In this document: piece after piece, positions 8,211-14,950 of the stretch
Numbering within the stretch: position 1 is the first letter of the stretch
How the letters are laid out: each line of letters starts with the position of its first letter
Source: Salibacterium salarium
GTDB taxonomy: Bacteria; Bacillota; Bacilli; Bacillales; Marinococcaceae
Reading direction: 5' to 3'
Length of the DNA stretch: 64,000 bases
Assembly (NCBI RefSeq): GCF_030813635.1
Contig: NZ_JAUSUM010000001.1
Span: forward strand, 558,001 to 622,000
Translations under genes and position numbers: made by a program
Notes under the pieces: generated by a model
The model's input: the letters and a program-made list of their open reading frames with translations, nothing else
Told to the model about the DNA's origin: nothing
The model's database searches: none

Positions 8211-8599
8211 AAATAGAAAAATTAAAATGCAGGTGTCCCCCCTCACCATGCATTTTGCCTCACCATCTAGTTGCCACAAGCAGTAGAACAAAACACAGCG
8301 AATAACAGCTAACTTTTTTTCATTACCCCCCTTTTTAATATATGGAAATCCCTGATGCTATATCGGGGATTTCCTTTTGTATAAGTGCATGTTTAAAAAG
8401 AATTCAAACGTCGCATCCATGTCGTGTGCTCGTTAAAAATTTGAAGTGATATAAATGGAAAAGCAAGCGGGCGAAGAAATTCACAGCAATTTCTCCCGGA
8501 CTTTTTGAACAATCTATAAGCAAAATAAGCTAATAATTCGTAGTAATATTTTTCGTGAATACAGTTTTCTTATATAATGAGAGGAAGGAGTGACATTTG
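8211..8599. other. Intergenic region before the two-component system
   Basis: It holds an imperfect hairpin at about 8223-8257 (AAAATGCAGGTG with CACCATGCATTTT-like arms), the terminator at 8344-8379, and an AT-rich stretch with TTATATAATG just before the response-regulator gene that may be its -10 region. No gene is seen. Confidence 0.5.
8344..8379 (+). terminator. Rho-independent terminator
   Basis: GGAAATCCCTGAT pairs with ATCGGGGATTTCC (one G-T pair), followed by TTTTGT. The right arm ATCGGGGATTT is also used in the terminator at 12698-12730. Confidence 0.85.
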
Positions 8600-9283
8600 A
8601 TGCAGAAAATACTTATTATTGAAGATGAAGTTGCGATTAGTAAAGTACTTCAAGCATATTTTCACAAAGAAGGATTTGAAGTGAAAGCAGTATTTCACGG
8701 CGATGAAGCGATGCCTGTATTTCGAGATATGCACCCGGACCTTGCTATTGTTGATGTTATGCTCCCGGGCCAGGATGGTTGGGAGATATTAGGTGGTATT
8801 CGGGAAGAATCAGCTGTACCTGTGATTATGCTGACAGCGCTTGGCGATGTCGATTATAGGTTGAAAGGATTGAACGGCGGAGCAGATGATTATATAAGTA
8901 AGCCGTTTGATTCGAGTGAAGTAGTGGCTCGTGCCAAAGCAGTATTGCGAAGATCGGGGACAATTTTGCAGGAAGAAGAGGTGAATCATTACGGAAGCTT
9001 AACGGTGAACCAAAAAGCCCATACTGTGAAATTGAATGGGGTGGATGTTCCATTAACTCCAAGAGATTTATCGCTGCTCCTTTTTTTAGCCCGCCATCCG
9101 AATCAAACCTTTGACCGCGAACAGTTAATTGAACGGGTGTGGGGAATTGATTACGAGGGAAGCGACAGAGCGGTAGATTTGTCCATTAAACGTATTAGAA
9201 AGTCGCTTCAAAATTGGCCGGAGTCAGAGGGAGAGATAAAAACACTTCGAGGATTGGGGTATCAGTTTTGTGTTCATGAATAA
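8600..9283 (+). CDS. OmpR/PhoB-family response regulator
   Basis: The 227-residue protein has a receiver domain (EDE near the N-terminus, phospho-Asp in LAIVDVMLPG near residue 52, Lys in YISKPF near 101) and a C-terminal winged-helix domain (LTPRDLSLLLFLARHPNQTF ... RAVDLSIKRIRKSL ... LRGLGYQF). The ATG at 8600 is preferred over the in-frame TTG three bases upstream because GGAAGGAG is then 9 bases away. It overlaps the kinase gene by 14 bases. The direct-repeat elements at 7404 and 12473 have the 11-bp period expected for this class and are its best candidate sites; that link is inference. Confidence 0.9.
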   Translation: MQKILIIEDEVAISKVLQAYFHKEGFEVKAVFHGDEAMPVFRDMHPDLAIVDVMLPGQDGWEILGGIREESAVPVIMLTALGDVDYRLKGLNGGADDYISKPFDSSEVVARAKAVLRRSGTILQEEEVNHYGSLTVNQKAHTVKLNGVDVPLTPRDLSLLLFLARHPNQTFDREQLIERVWGIDYEGSDRAVDLSIKRIRKSLQNWPESEGEIKTLRGLGYQFCVHE

Positions 9284-10706
9284 AAAGGATAAAAAAGTCT
9301 CGCTACTGCGCTATTGGACGACGCGTTATCTTATTACACTCGTTATAGGTTTGGTCGTTGTTGCTGTTATATCTGTATTATGGATTAGACAGACAAATTT
9401 AGAAAACCGTTTAAATGTAACAAAATATTTGGCGCAAGAAATAGCTGACCGTTTTGTGGAAGAACAATCAGGGGAAACGGTTCCTCGTGAAGGAGTTTTA
9501 GAATATATAAGGGAACGGCAGAATATTTTAGACACAGAACTTGATCCAATTATTTATATCGTGGATAGTAACGGAAGAGTGCTGTCGAATCCTTTTGAAA
9601 GAGACCCTTTTACGTCAGGGGTTTTTCCGGTCGGTATTCTTGAAAATGAAAATGATGTTCAGCGAGTTAAGCTTGAAACGGGAGAAGAATCATATATAGT
9701 AAAAACACCGATCCAAACTGAAGGGGTTACAGCAGGTTGGGTAGTTGTCATTCAATCGGCTAATCAACTTACGCAGATGAATCAGGAATTCAGACTGCTT
9801 GCGACGTTATTAGTGTCTCTGGCTCTTATTGGATGGGCGACGATTTATGTACTGACACGGAGGTTGTCAAGACCCATTCAAGACGTGGCAACAGCAGCAA
9901 GGCATGTGCAAGAACAGGACTATGATTTTTCTCTCCCTGCCAATATAAAGGAGAAAGAAGTGCATGAACTGGTCCATTCGTTTAAAGAGATGTCTGGACG
10001 TCTTCAAGAACTAGAGAGACTTCGGTCTGAGCTTTTAGCGGGAGTGACGCATGAGTTGAAAACACCAGTGACCTCAATGACTGGATTGATTCAAGCAGTG
10101 AGGGATGATGTTGTAAGCGGAGAGGAAGCAAAGGAATTCCTTGATGTGTCATTAAGTGAAGCGAATCGGATGAAGACGATGGTAGCGGACCTATTAGAGT
10201 TTAATTCATTTGTAGCTTATTCGATTCCTGTTTCTAAAGACCATCATAATATGAACACGCTTTTAAAAGAAATTATTCATCAATGGGAAGTTGCCAATGA
10301 TGAAGAAGAATTAATATTAGAATCATATCTGCTTGAGGAAGAGGTAGACGCAGAAGTTGATGCGATGAGGATGCAGCAGGTGTTGGTCAACCTATTAAAC
10401 AATGCGAAGCAGGCTCTGAAAGGAAACGGTACGATTACGGTTTCTTTATATAAAAAAGATAGCTATATATTAGGGATAGATGTAGAAGACAATGGCGATG
10501 GCATAGCAGAAGAGGAAAAAACATTGATATTTGAACGTTTCTTTAGAGGGGAAAATAAAAAGTATGATACTCATGGTCTTGGTTTGGGACTGCCGTTCAG
10601 CAAAATGATTGCACGCAGTATGGATGGAGACTTGGTATTAAAAGAAAGTCGTCCAGGAAAAACAATCTTCACTCTCGAATTGCCTATTCTCAAGATCGAA
10701 GAGTGA
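9270..10706 (+). CDS. Sensor histidine kinase partner of the OmpR-type regulator
   Basis: The 478-residue kinase has TM1 at about residues 18-40, an extracytoplasmic domain of about 125 residues, TM2 at about 172-192, a HAMP linker, a HisKA dimerisation helix (GVTHELKTPVTSM with the phospho-His near residue 262) and a HATPase domain (NLLNNAKQAL, DNGDGI, GLGLGLPFSKMI). The GTG start lies inside the regulator gene; an in-frame ATG at 9276 is an alternative. It is the last gene of the pair and is convergent with cobT, with only 10 bases between the stops. The signal is unknown; the adjacent exported repeat protein suggests envelope or extracellular sensing. Confidence 0.9.
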   Translation: MFMNKKDKKVSLLRYWTTRYLITLVIGLVVVAVISVLWIRQTNLENRLNVTKYLAQEIADRFVEEQSGETVPREGVLEYIRERQNILDTELDPIIYIVDSNGRVLSNPFERDPFTSGVFPVGILENENDVQRVKLETGEESYIVKTPIQTEGVTAGWVVVIQSANQLTQMNQEFRLLATLLVSLALIGWATIYVLTRRLSRPIQDVATAARHVQEQDYDFSLPANIKEKEVHELVHSFKEMSGRLQELERLRSELLAGVTHELKTPVTSMTGLIQAVRDDVVSGEEAKEFLDVSLSEANRMKTMVADLLEFNSFVAYSIPVSKDHHNMNTLLKEIIHQWEVANDEEELILESYLLEEEVDAEVDAMRMQQVLVNLLNNAKQALKGNGTITVSLYKKDSYILGIDVEDNGDGIAEEEKTLIFERFFRGENKKYDTHGLGLGLPFSKMIARSMDGDLVLKESRPGKTIFTLELPILKIEE

Positions 10707-10716
10707 AGAAGTAAGA

Positions 10717-11754
10717 TTAATATTTTTCAAGATCAGTGAAAGTCGCCATTTTATGAACAATGGCACAAGCTGATTGCAAAATCGGATAAGCAAGAGAGGC
10801 ACCGCTTCCTTCGCCCAGTCTCATATCTAAGTCTAGTATAGGCTTTTTCTGGAGCAATTTCGTGGAAACGTGGTGCCCGGGTTCTGCTGATAGATGTCCG
10901 ACAATCATAAAATCAGTAATGGCTGGCTTCATCTTTGCTGCTACAACGGCAGCTGTTGAACTAATAAATCCATCGATGATTATTGGAATGCGCCTGCTTG
11001 CAGCTGAAAGCATCGCTCCTGTCATACCGGCGATTTCTAACCCACCAACTTTTGATAAAACATCGATGGGGTCCTCAGTGGTCAAGTCACGGTTTTTAAG
11101 GGCTTGATTAAGAATGTCCTGCTTATGTTGTATTTGATGATCGGTCAATCCAGTACCTATTCCTGTTACTGATTCAATGTCTATGTTTGCTAGTGCAGCT
11201 ATGACCGCACTACTTGCGGTAGTGTTGCCAATCCCCATTTCACCGAGAATTAAACTTTTTATTTTGTTTTCTTTAATAAAAGCAGAAGCTTCCTCAAATC
11301 CAGCATGGATAGCTTCTATCGTTTCTTCACGTGTCATCGCATCTTGAGTGAGAAAATTAGCCGTTCCTTTTTTTATTTTCCGAGAAACAAGGGAGGAATC
11401 TTGTATATCTTGAACCATCCCAATATCAATGAGTTGGAACGGTGCTTTGATTTCTTGAGCAAACACATTGATAGCAGCGCCCCCGTGAAGAAAATTCTGA
11501 GCCATTTGACCAGTAATATCTTGTGGGAAAGCGGAAACTCCTTCTTCAACGATGCCGTGGTCTGCTGCGAAGACTAATATACCGGGAGGACTCACGTCAG
11601 GAAAAGGATGACCTGTCATGCCGGCAAGTTCTATTGCGATTTCTTCCAAACGCCCGAGGCTGCCTGGTGGTTTTGTGAGGGTATCGATATAAGCACGTGC
11701 TTTTTCTGCCGCAGAGGTATCAAAAACAGGAATCGGAGCTGTCTTTTTATCCAT
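10717..11754 (-). CDS. cobT: Nicotinate-nucleotide--dimethylbenzimidazole phosphoribosyltransferase (CobT)
   Basis: The 345-residue protein has the CobT hallmarks: TKPPGSLGRLEEIA near the N-terminus, FAADHGIVEEGVSAFP near residue 65, FLHGGAAIN near 90, GEMGIGNTTAS near 172 and a C-terminal LGEGSGASLA with the catalytic Glu. It makes alpha-ribazole phosphate for the lower ligand of cobalamin. No other cobalamin gene is in the window, and no cobalamin riboswitch is recognisable upstream. It may therefore serve B12 salvage and lower-ligand remodelling. An RBS (AAAGGAG on the minus strand) precedes the ATG. Confidence 0.93.
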   Translation of the reverse strand: MDKKTAPIPVFDTSAAEKARAYIDTLTKPPGSLGRLEEIAIELAGMTGHPFPDVSPPGILVFAADHGIVEEGVSAFPQDITGQMAQNFLHGGAAINVFAQEIKAPFQLIDIGMVQDIQDSSLVSRKIKKGTANFLTQDAMTREETIEAIHAGFEEASAFIKENKIKSLILGEMGIGNTTASSAVIAALANIDIESVTGIGTGLTDHQIQHKQDILNQALKNRDLTTEDPIDVLSKVGGLEIAGMTGAMLSAASRRIPIIIDGFISSTAAVVAAKMKPAITDFMIVGHLSAEPGHHVSTKLLQKKPILDLDMRLGEGSGASLAYPILQSACAIVHKMATFTDLEKY

Positions 11755-11839
11755 AATGAAGTTCTCCTTTTAGATTTTTATGGCAAGGGCCGGAAAACTG
11801 TCACATAATCAGCATCCGGCCTCGTGTTATTGTCATGTA

Positions 11840-12412
11840 TTAAAGTTGCAGCAATTGGTTGGTTAATTCATAGACGACGAGTTTTTGGTAGTCTCCATTT
11901 TCCCCGTATCTTGCTTTGATTCCTGCATAAGCAGCCTTTTTCTCTTCATCGATTGACGCATCTTCCGGATGAAGATTTTTTCGTTTAAAGGCAGCCATTG
12001 GCTCTTGAATATAAGCTGGTCGAGGGCCCCAGCTGAATAACACATCACCATTAAGATTTGTAACAATAACTTTAGGAACAGAACGCCCGCCCATTGTTAG
12101 AAATTGATCCATGAGATCGTCATGCTTTTCCATAATAAAAATTTCAACGGGTATGTTGGCTTCATTCATTACCTCTATTGCTGGACCGAGGTTCCGATGA
12201 ACGTCTCCACACCAATCTCCGGCAAGAATCGCACAACGAAGATCATCGCGTTCTTTTAATGGTAGGAGAGCTTCTCGGTGATGATCCTCCCAGGTGAATA
12301 ATTCATACCATTGATTTAAGGTTGCCCGGTAACGATGGTTCATACTTTCGAGAAAGTCGCGTTGACTTATGCCCTGTCCTAATTTTTCATAGATATTTTC
12401 AGCTGAAATCAT
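11840..12412 (-). CDS. Thioredoxin-fold protein, active-site motif WCGDV
   Basis: The 190-residue protein belongs to the long thioredoxin-like family seen in many bacilli. An N-terminal helical part is followed by a Trx fold with LAGDWCGDVHRNLG near residue 75 and a cis-Pro-type segment (GRSVPKVIV) near 120. The first active-site Cys is present, but the position of the second Cys is Val, so a classical dithiol-disulfide exchange is unlikely. It may be a monothiol or binding protein. The start at 12412 is chosen because GGAGGG lies 5 bases upstream; a longer reading to 12490 would run through the direct-repeat operator. It lies upstream of cobT, with an 85-base gap holding a GGCCGG/CCGGCC hairpin. 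Confidence 0.75.
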   Translation of the reverse strand: MISAENIYEKLGQGISQRDFLESMNHRYRATLNQWYELFTWEDHHREALLPLKERDDLRCAILAGDWCGDVHRNLGPAIEVMNEANIPVEIFIMEKHDDLMDQFLTMGGRSVPKVIVTNLNGDVLFSWGPRPAYIQEPMAAFKRKNLHPEDASIDEEKKAAYAGIKARYGENGDYQKLVVYELTNQLLQL

Positions 12413-12472
12413 TATATCCCTCCTACATAGGAGTCTATCATGAAGTCGTATAAAAAGTGAAAAATATTGAGG

Positions 12473-12490
12473 CTGACATCGCGCTGACAT
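12473..12490. promoter_or_regulatory. Direct-repeat operator, second copy (CTGACATCGCGCTGACAT)
   Basis: CTGACATCGCGCTGACAT has two CTGACA half-sites 11 bp apart and differs from the 7404 element at only three of 18 positions. TACTATAT about 10 bases beyond it on the plus strand could be a -10 region for the short transcript that follows. On the minus strand it lies 61 bases upstream of the thioredoxin-like gene. Confidence 0.55.
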
Positions 12491-12697
12491 ATTAACGGTG
12501 TACTATATGAAATGTAAGGATAGCAAACATAATAAAAACACTATCCTGTCCCCCTTCATATAAGGAGACGCATTGTGTACAAAAACCCTTCTTCTGGCGG
12601 TGAACATGATAATTCCTCCTTTTAAATAGGCTGATTAGGCAGAGGTCAGCTGATGTTTTCGCCATGAAGCAAAATGTACGTCTTCTTATTTATTTTG

Positions 12698-12730
12698 AAT
12701 CCCCGATAGCAGCGATCGGGGATTTATTTA
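12698..12730 (+). terminator. Rho-independent terminator ahead of yrhK-like gene
   Basis: AATCCCCGAT / ATCGGGGATT perfect 10-bp stem with a 7-base loop, followed by TATTTATG. It lies inside what would be the N-terminus of an over-extended downstream ORF, arguing for a later start of that gene. Confidence 0.75.
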
Positions 12731-12849
12731 TGCTTAAAAAAGCATGTCTCCACTATATTTTATTTGGCAGAGAACTAACTAGCTTGTGTTTACTTCATTT
12801 TCTCTCGTGGAAAAGTAAAAATAGAATGAAGGAAGAGGAGATGGAGCTG

Positions 12850-13152
12850 GTGGCAACAAAAAGCAATCAAGACGATTATGTCGATATTTCTTTAGGAAGA
12901 TATGAGTTTTTCTTTCAAAAGAAGTATACAGTATTAAATACAGTAAATGATTTTCTTATCGGTGTGTGGTTTTTTATAGGGAGTTTTTTCTTTTTCTCTA
13001 AAGCACTACAAGATATTGGGACATGGCTCTTCGTATTGGGGAGTTTACAGCTTTTGATTCGTCCGACAATACGCCTCATTCACGATTTTCACTTAAGAAA
13101 GCATGTCCAAAAGCGAAAAGAGATGCAGCAAAGGAAAAAGCTTCATCGTTGA
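12850..13152 (+). CDS. YrhK-domain small membrane protein
   Basis: The 100-residue protein, read from GTG 12850, has a short acidic N-terminus, a GRYEFFFQKKYTVLNTVND segment typical of YrhK-like proteins, two hydrophobic helices (about residues 38-58 and 65-83), and a strongly basic tail. AAGAGGAG 9 bases upstream of the GTG supports this start; ATG 12841 is an alternative. An open frame continues back to 12664 but includes a terminator hairpin, so the longer form is not favoured. The function of YrhK is unknown. Confidence 0.7.
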   Translation: MATKSNQDDYVDISLGRYEFFFQKKYTVLNTVNDFLIGVWFFIGSFFFFSKALQDIGTWLFVLGSLQLLIRPTIRLIHDFHLRKHVQKRKEMQQRKKLHR

Positions 13153-13223
13153 CTTCCTTGAAAAGGGAAACATAAACTAGTATTGTTAGAAAAATTTGAT
13201 AGTTTTGAATAGGAGGAGATACG

Positions 13224-13790
13224 ATGTATGATGTTATTATTGTAGGAGCAGGGCCTGCTGGCGCAAGTGCTGCTTTATTTACGGCTAAGGCTGGTGAAAA
13301 GACACTCGTCCTTGATAACGATCAAAGTATGACAAAAGCGGCCTGGGTAGAAAATCATTACGGGGCACCGGAAATAGAAGGACCAGAACTTTTGAAAACG
13401 GGCCGAGAACAAGCTGGGAAATTTGGAGCAGAATTTGTTACTAAACAAGTGGAATCTGTTTCAAAAACAGATAATCAGCGAGTGAAAGTAGAGACGGATA
13501 ATGGAGAGTACGAAGCAGAACATGTAATTATAACAGTCGGCGGCAGTACGAAACTCGCTGAATCTTCAGGAATAAAAACCACGGAAGGCAAGGAGCCGCG
13601 TATTAAGACTATAATAGACATAGACGAGGCTGGTAAGACGAATCTCGAAGGCGTGTGGGCAGCTGGAACCGTGGCAGGAGTAAGTGTACACACTATCATA
13701 ACAGCTGGAGATGGCGCCAAAGTGGCGGTAAATGTTTTATCAGAAATGAATGGAGAACGTTATGTCGATCACGACATTTTAAAGAAATAA
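13224..13790 (+). CDS. Minimal FAD-dependent (thioredoxin-reductase-like) oxidoreductase
   Basis: The 188-residue protein starts with a Rossmann dinucleotide motif (DVIIVGAGPAGASAALF) and ends with the FAD-domain signature (GVWAAGTVAGVSVHTIITAGDGAKVAVNV shape, Asp replaced by Thr in the usual AGD). It is about 60% of the length of thioredoxin reductase: the NADPH domain and the CxxC redox motif are absent. It is therefore a free-standing FAD-binding half. Such proteins are widespread in bacilli without a known reaction; a partner supplying electrons is expected. The start is supported by AGGAGG 8 bases upstream. Confidence 0.75.
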   Translation: MYDVIIVGAGPAGASAALFTAKAGEKTLVLDNDQSMTKAAWVENHYGAPEIEGPELLKTGREQAGKFGAEFVTKQVESVSKTDNQRVKVETDNGEYEAEHVIITVGGSTKLAESSGIKTTEGKEPRIKTIIDIDEAGKTNLEGVWAAGTVAGVSVHTIITAGDGAKVAVNVLSEMNGERYVDHDILKK

Positions 13791-13814
13791 GTTACCTGTC
13801 AAGAGAAATATAAG

Positions 13815-13855
13815 AATCCCGGTGGAGTTGAAGGTACATCCATCGGGATTTCGTT
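13815..13855. terminator. Bidirectional terminator
   Basis: AATCCCGGTGGA / TCCATCGGGATT stem between two convergent genes, with TTCG TTTG on the plus side and CTTATATTT on the minus side. Confidence 0.75.
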
Positions 13856-13861
13856 TGTCTA

Positions 13862-14689
13862 TTACAAATTTATTAACGGGAATAAATCGGATAAAGAACG
13901 GATACGTACGGTATTCGAACGTGTTTGGGTGCGTCCTTGTGGATCAATAAGCACAGAATACATCCCTAGGTTTTCAGCTGGAATAATGTCATTTAAGTAA
14001 TTATCACCAATAGATACAACTTGGTCTGGAGACAGATTATATTTTTTCATTACAGTGGTAAATTGGTTGCCCGTTTGAGCAGGTTTTTTGGCATTAGGAA
14101 TAACATCATGAAATACTCCCTGTAAATCTAATGTTGTTAATAACTGTTCGACATCATCTGCTTGTGAATTAGTAAGTAGTACTAGTGTCATATATTGTTG
14201 CAGCCGTAGAAGAGATTCTCGTCGTTCGGGATGCTTGGCAAATTGAAAAGCTTCTGTTTGCATATATAATTTTGTCGCTTTGTATGCGTCAAATGTACTG
14301 CCGACACCGTAATGTTTGGCTGCAGCAACGGGAGGCCACCAGCCGTCACCAATAGCAATCATCGTGTCAAAATCAAATTTGACCGGCACTTTATAATCTT
14401 CTCCCTCTGAAACAACATCTCCCTCCCAGTTCCACGTTTTCATCACTTGATATGTTTCAGGATGAACTTCCAAAATTCGATCCCGTGTTGTGTCATATAT
14501 CCGCCCAATCACAACGGGATGTTCGCCCCTCATCATCTTATTATAGTCTTTCCGAAAGGAAGAGCGTTTATGTTCCGGTAATTTTTCTTCCAATTGTTTC
14601 GCGTAATAATCGAAATGATGAGTATCTTCATAAAGAGTGCCGTCCAAGTCAAAAATAGCTGCATCTATCTTGTTCCACGGTATAGTCAA
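13862..14689 (-). CDS. HAD-superfamily hydrolase
   Basis: The 275-residue protein has the four HAD motifs: AAIFDLDGTLYED (nucleophile Asp), VLLTNSQ (Thr/Ser of motif II), a conserved Lys in PNAKKPAQTGNQF (motif III) and SIGDNYLNDIIPAENLG (motif IV acids). The cap domain of about 140 residues contains WNWEGD and GDGWWPP, unlike the common phosphoglycolate phosphatases. The substrate is unknown. The TTG at 14689 is chosen because AGGAGG lies 9 bases upstream; the frame extends to an ATG at 14758 without a good site. The motif spacing indicates a phosphatase. Confidence 0.8.
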   Translation of the reverse strand: MTIPWNKIDAAIFDLDGTLYEDTHHFDYYAKQLEEKLPEHKRSSFRKDYNKMMRGEHPVVIGRIYDTTRDRILEVHPETYQVMKTWNWEGDVVSEGEDYKVPVKFDFDTMIAIGDGWWPPVAAAKHYGVGSTFDAYKATKLYMQTEAFQFAKHPERRESLLRLQQYMTLVLLTNSQADDVEQLLTTLDLQGVFHDVIPNAKKPAQTGNQFTTVMKKYNLSPDQVVSIGDNYLNDIIPAENLGMYSVLIDPQGRTQTRSNTVRIRSLSDLFPLINL

Positions 14690-14731
14690 TGTATATCGCC
14701 TCCTAAAGAAATCAGAAATTAGTAAAAAAAT

Positions 14732-14748
14732 GTAACATTTAATGTTAC
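14732..14748. promoter_or_regulatory. Palindrome, possible operator
   Basis: GTAACATTTAATGTTAC is a perfect inverted repeat (8-bp arms around one base) in the divergent region between the HAD gene and the large exported protein gene. TATAAT at 14767-14772 lies just downstream. The regulator is unknown. Confidence 0.4.
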
Positions 14749-14950
14749 TAATTTTCAAAAAAGTGATATAATTAAAAGAGCATAGAATAACAAGTTTGTA
14801 AATATATACTTTTTTTCTGTTTGTATTACTTTACCTCATCCTAGTGTTCAAATCTAGCATTTACGATTAATCTTTATTTCAAATTAATACTAGCTATATA
14901 AAAGATTTTTACAATGGGGGTATAAGATGACATGAAAGGGTGGGAGTTGA

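Larger units (their letters stand above)
12413..12849. other. Intergenic region with a short predicted transcript and possible micro-ORF
   Basis: On the plus strand, the operator/-10 region near 12473-12505 and the terminator at 12698-12730 bound a predicted RNA of about 200 bases. It contains AAGGAG (12562-12567) followed by two alternative starts. TTG 12573 gives an 18-residue hydrophobic peptide (MCTKTLLLAVNMIIPPFK), and GTG 12575 gives a 16-residue hydrophilic one. Either a micropeptide or a small RNA is possible; neither is proven. Confidence 0.35.

Noticed and set aside
11755-11839. Cobalamin riboswitch upstream of cobT
   Set aside because: Only 85 bases are available and no B12-box is seen; the GGCCGG hairpin is a simple stem.
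12413-12490. N-terminal extension of the thioredoxin-like protein
   Set aside because: It overlaps the direct-repeat operator, and the internal ATG at 12412 has a well-placed GGAGGG.
12664-12849. Longer N-terminus for the YrhK-like protein
   Set aside because: It would translate through a strong terminator hairpin at 12698-12730 and has no ribosome-binding site; a GTG with AAGAGGAG lies further down.
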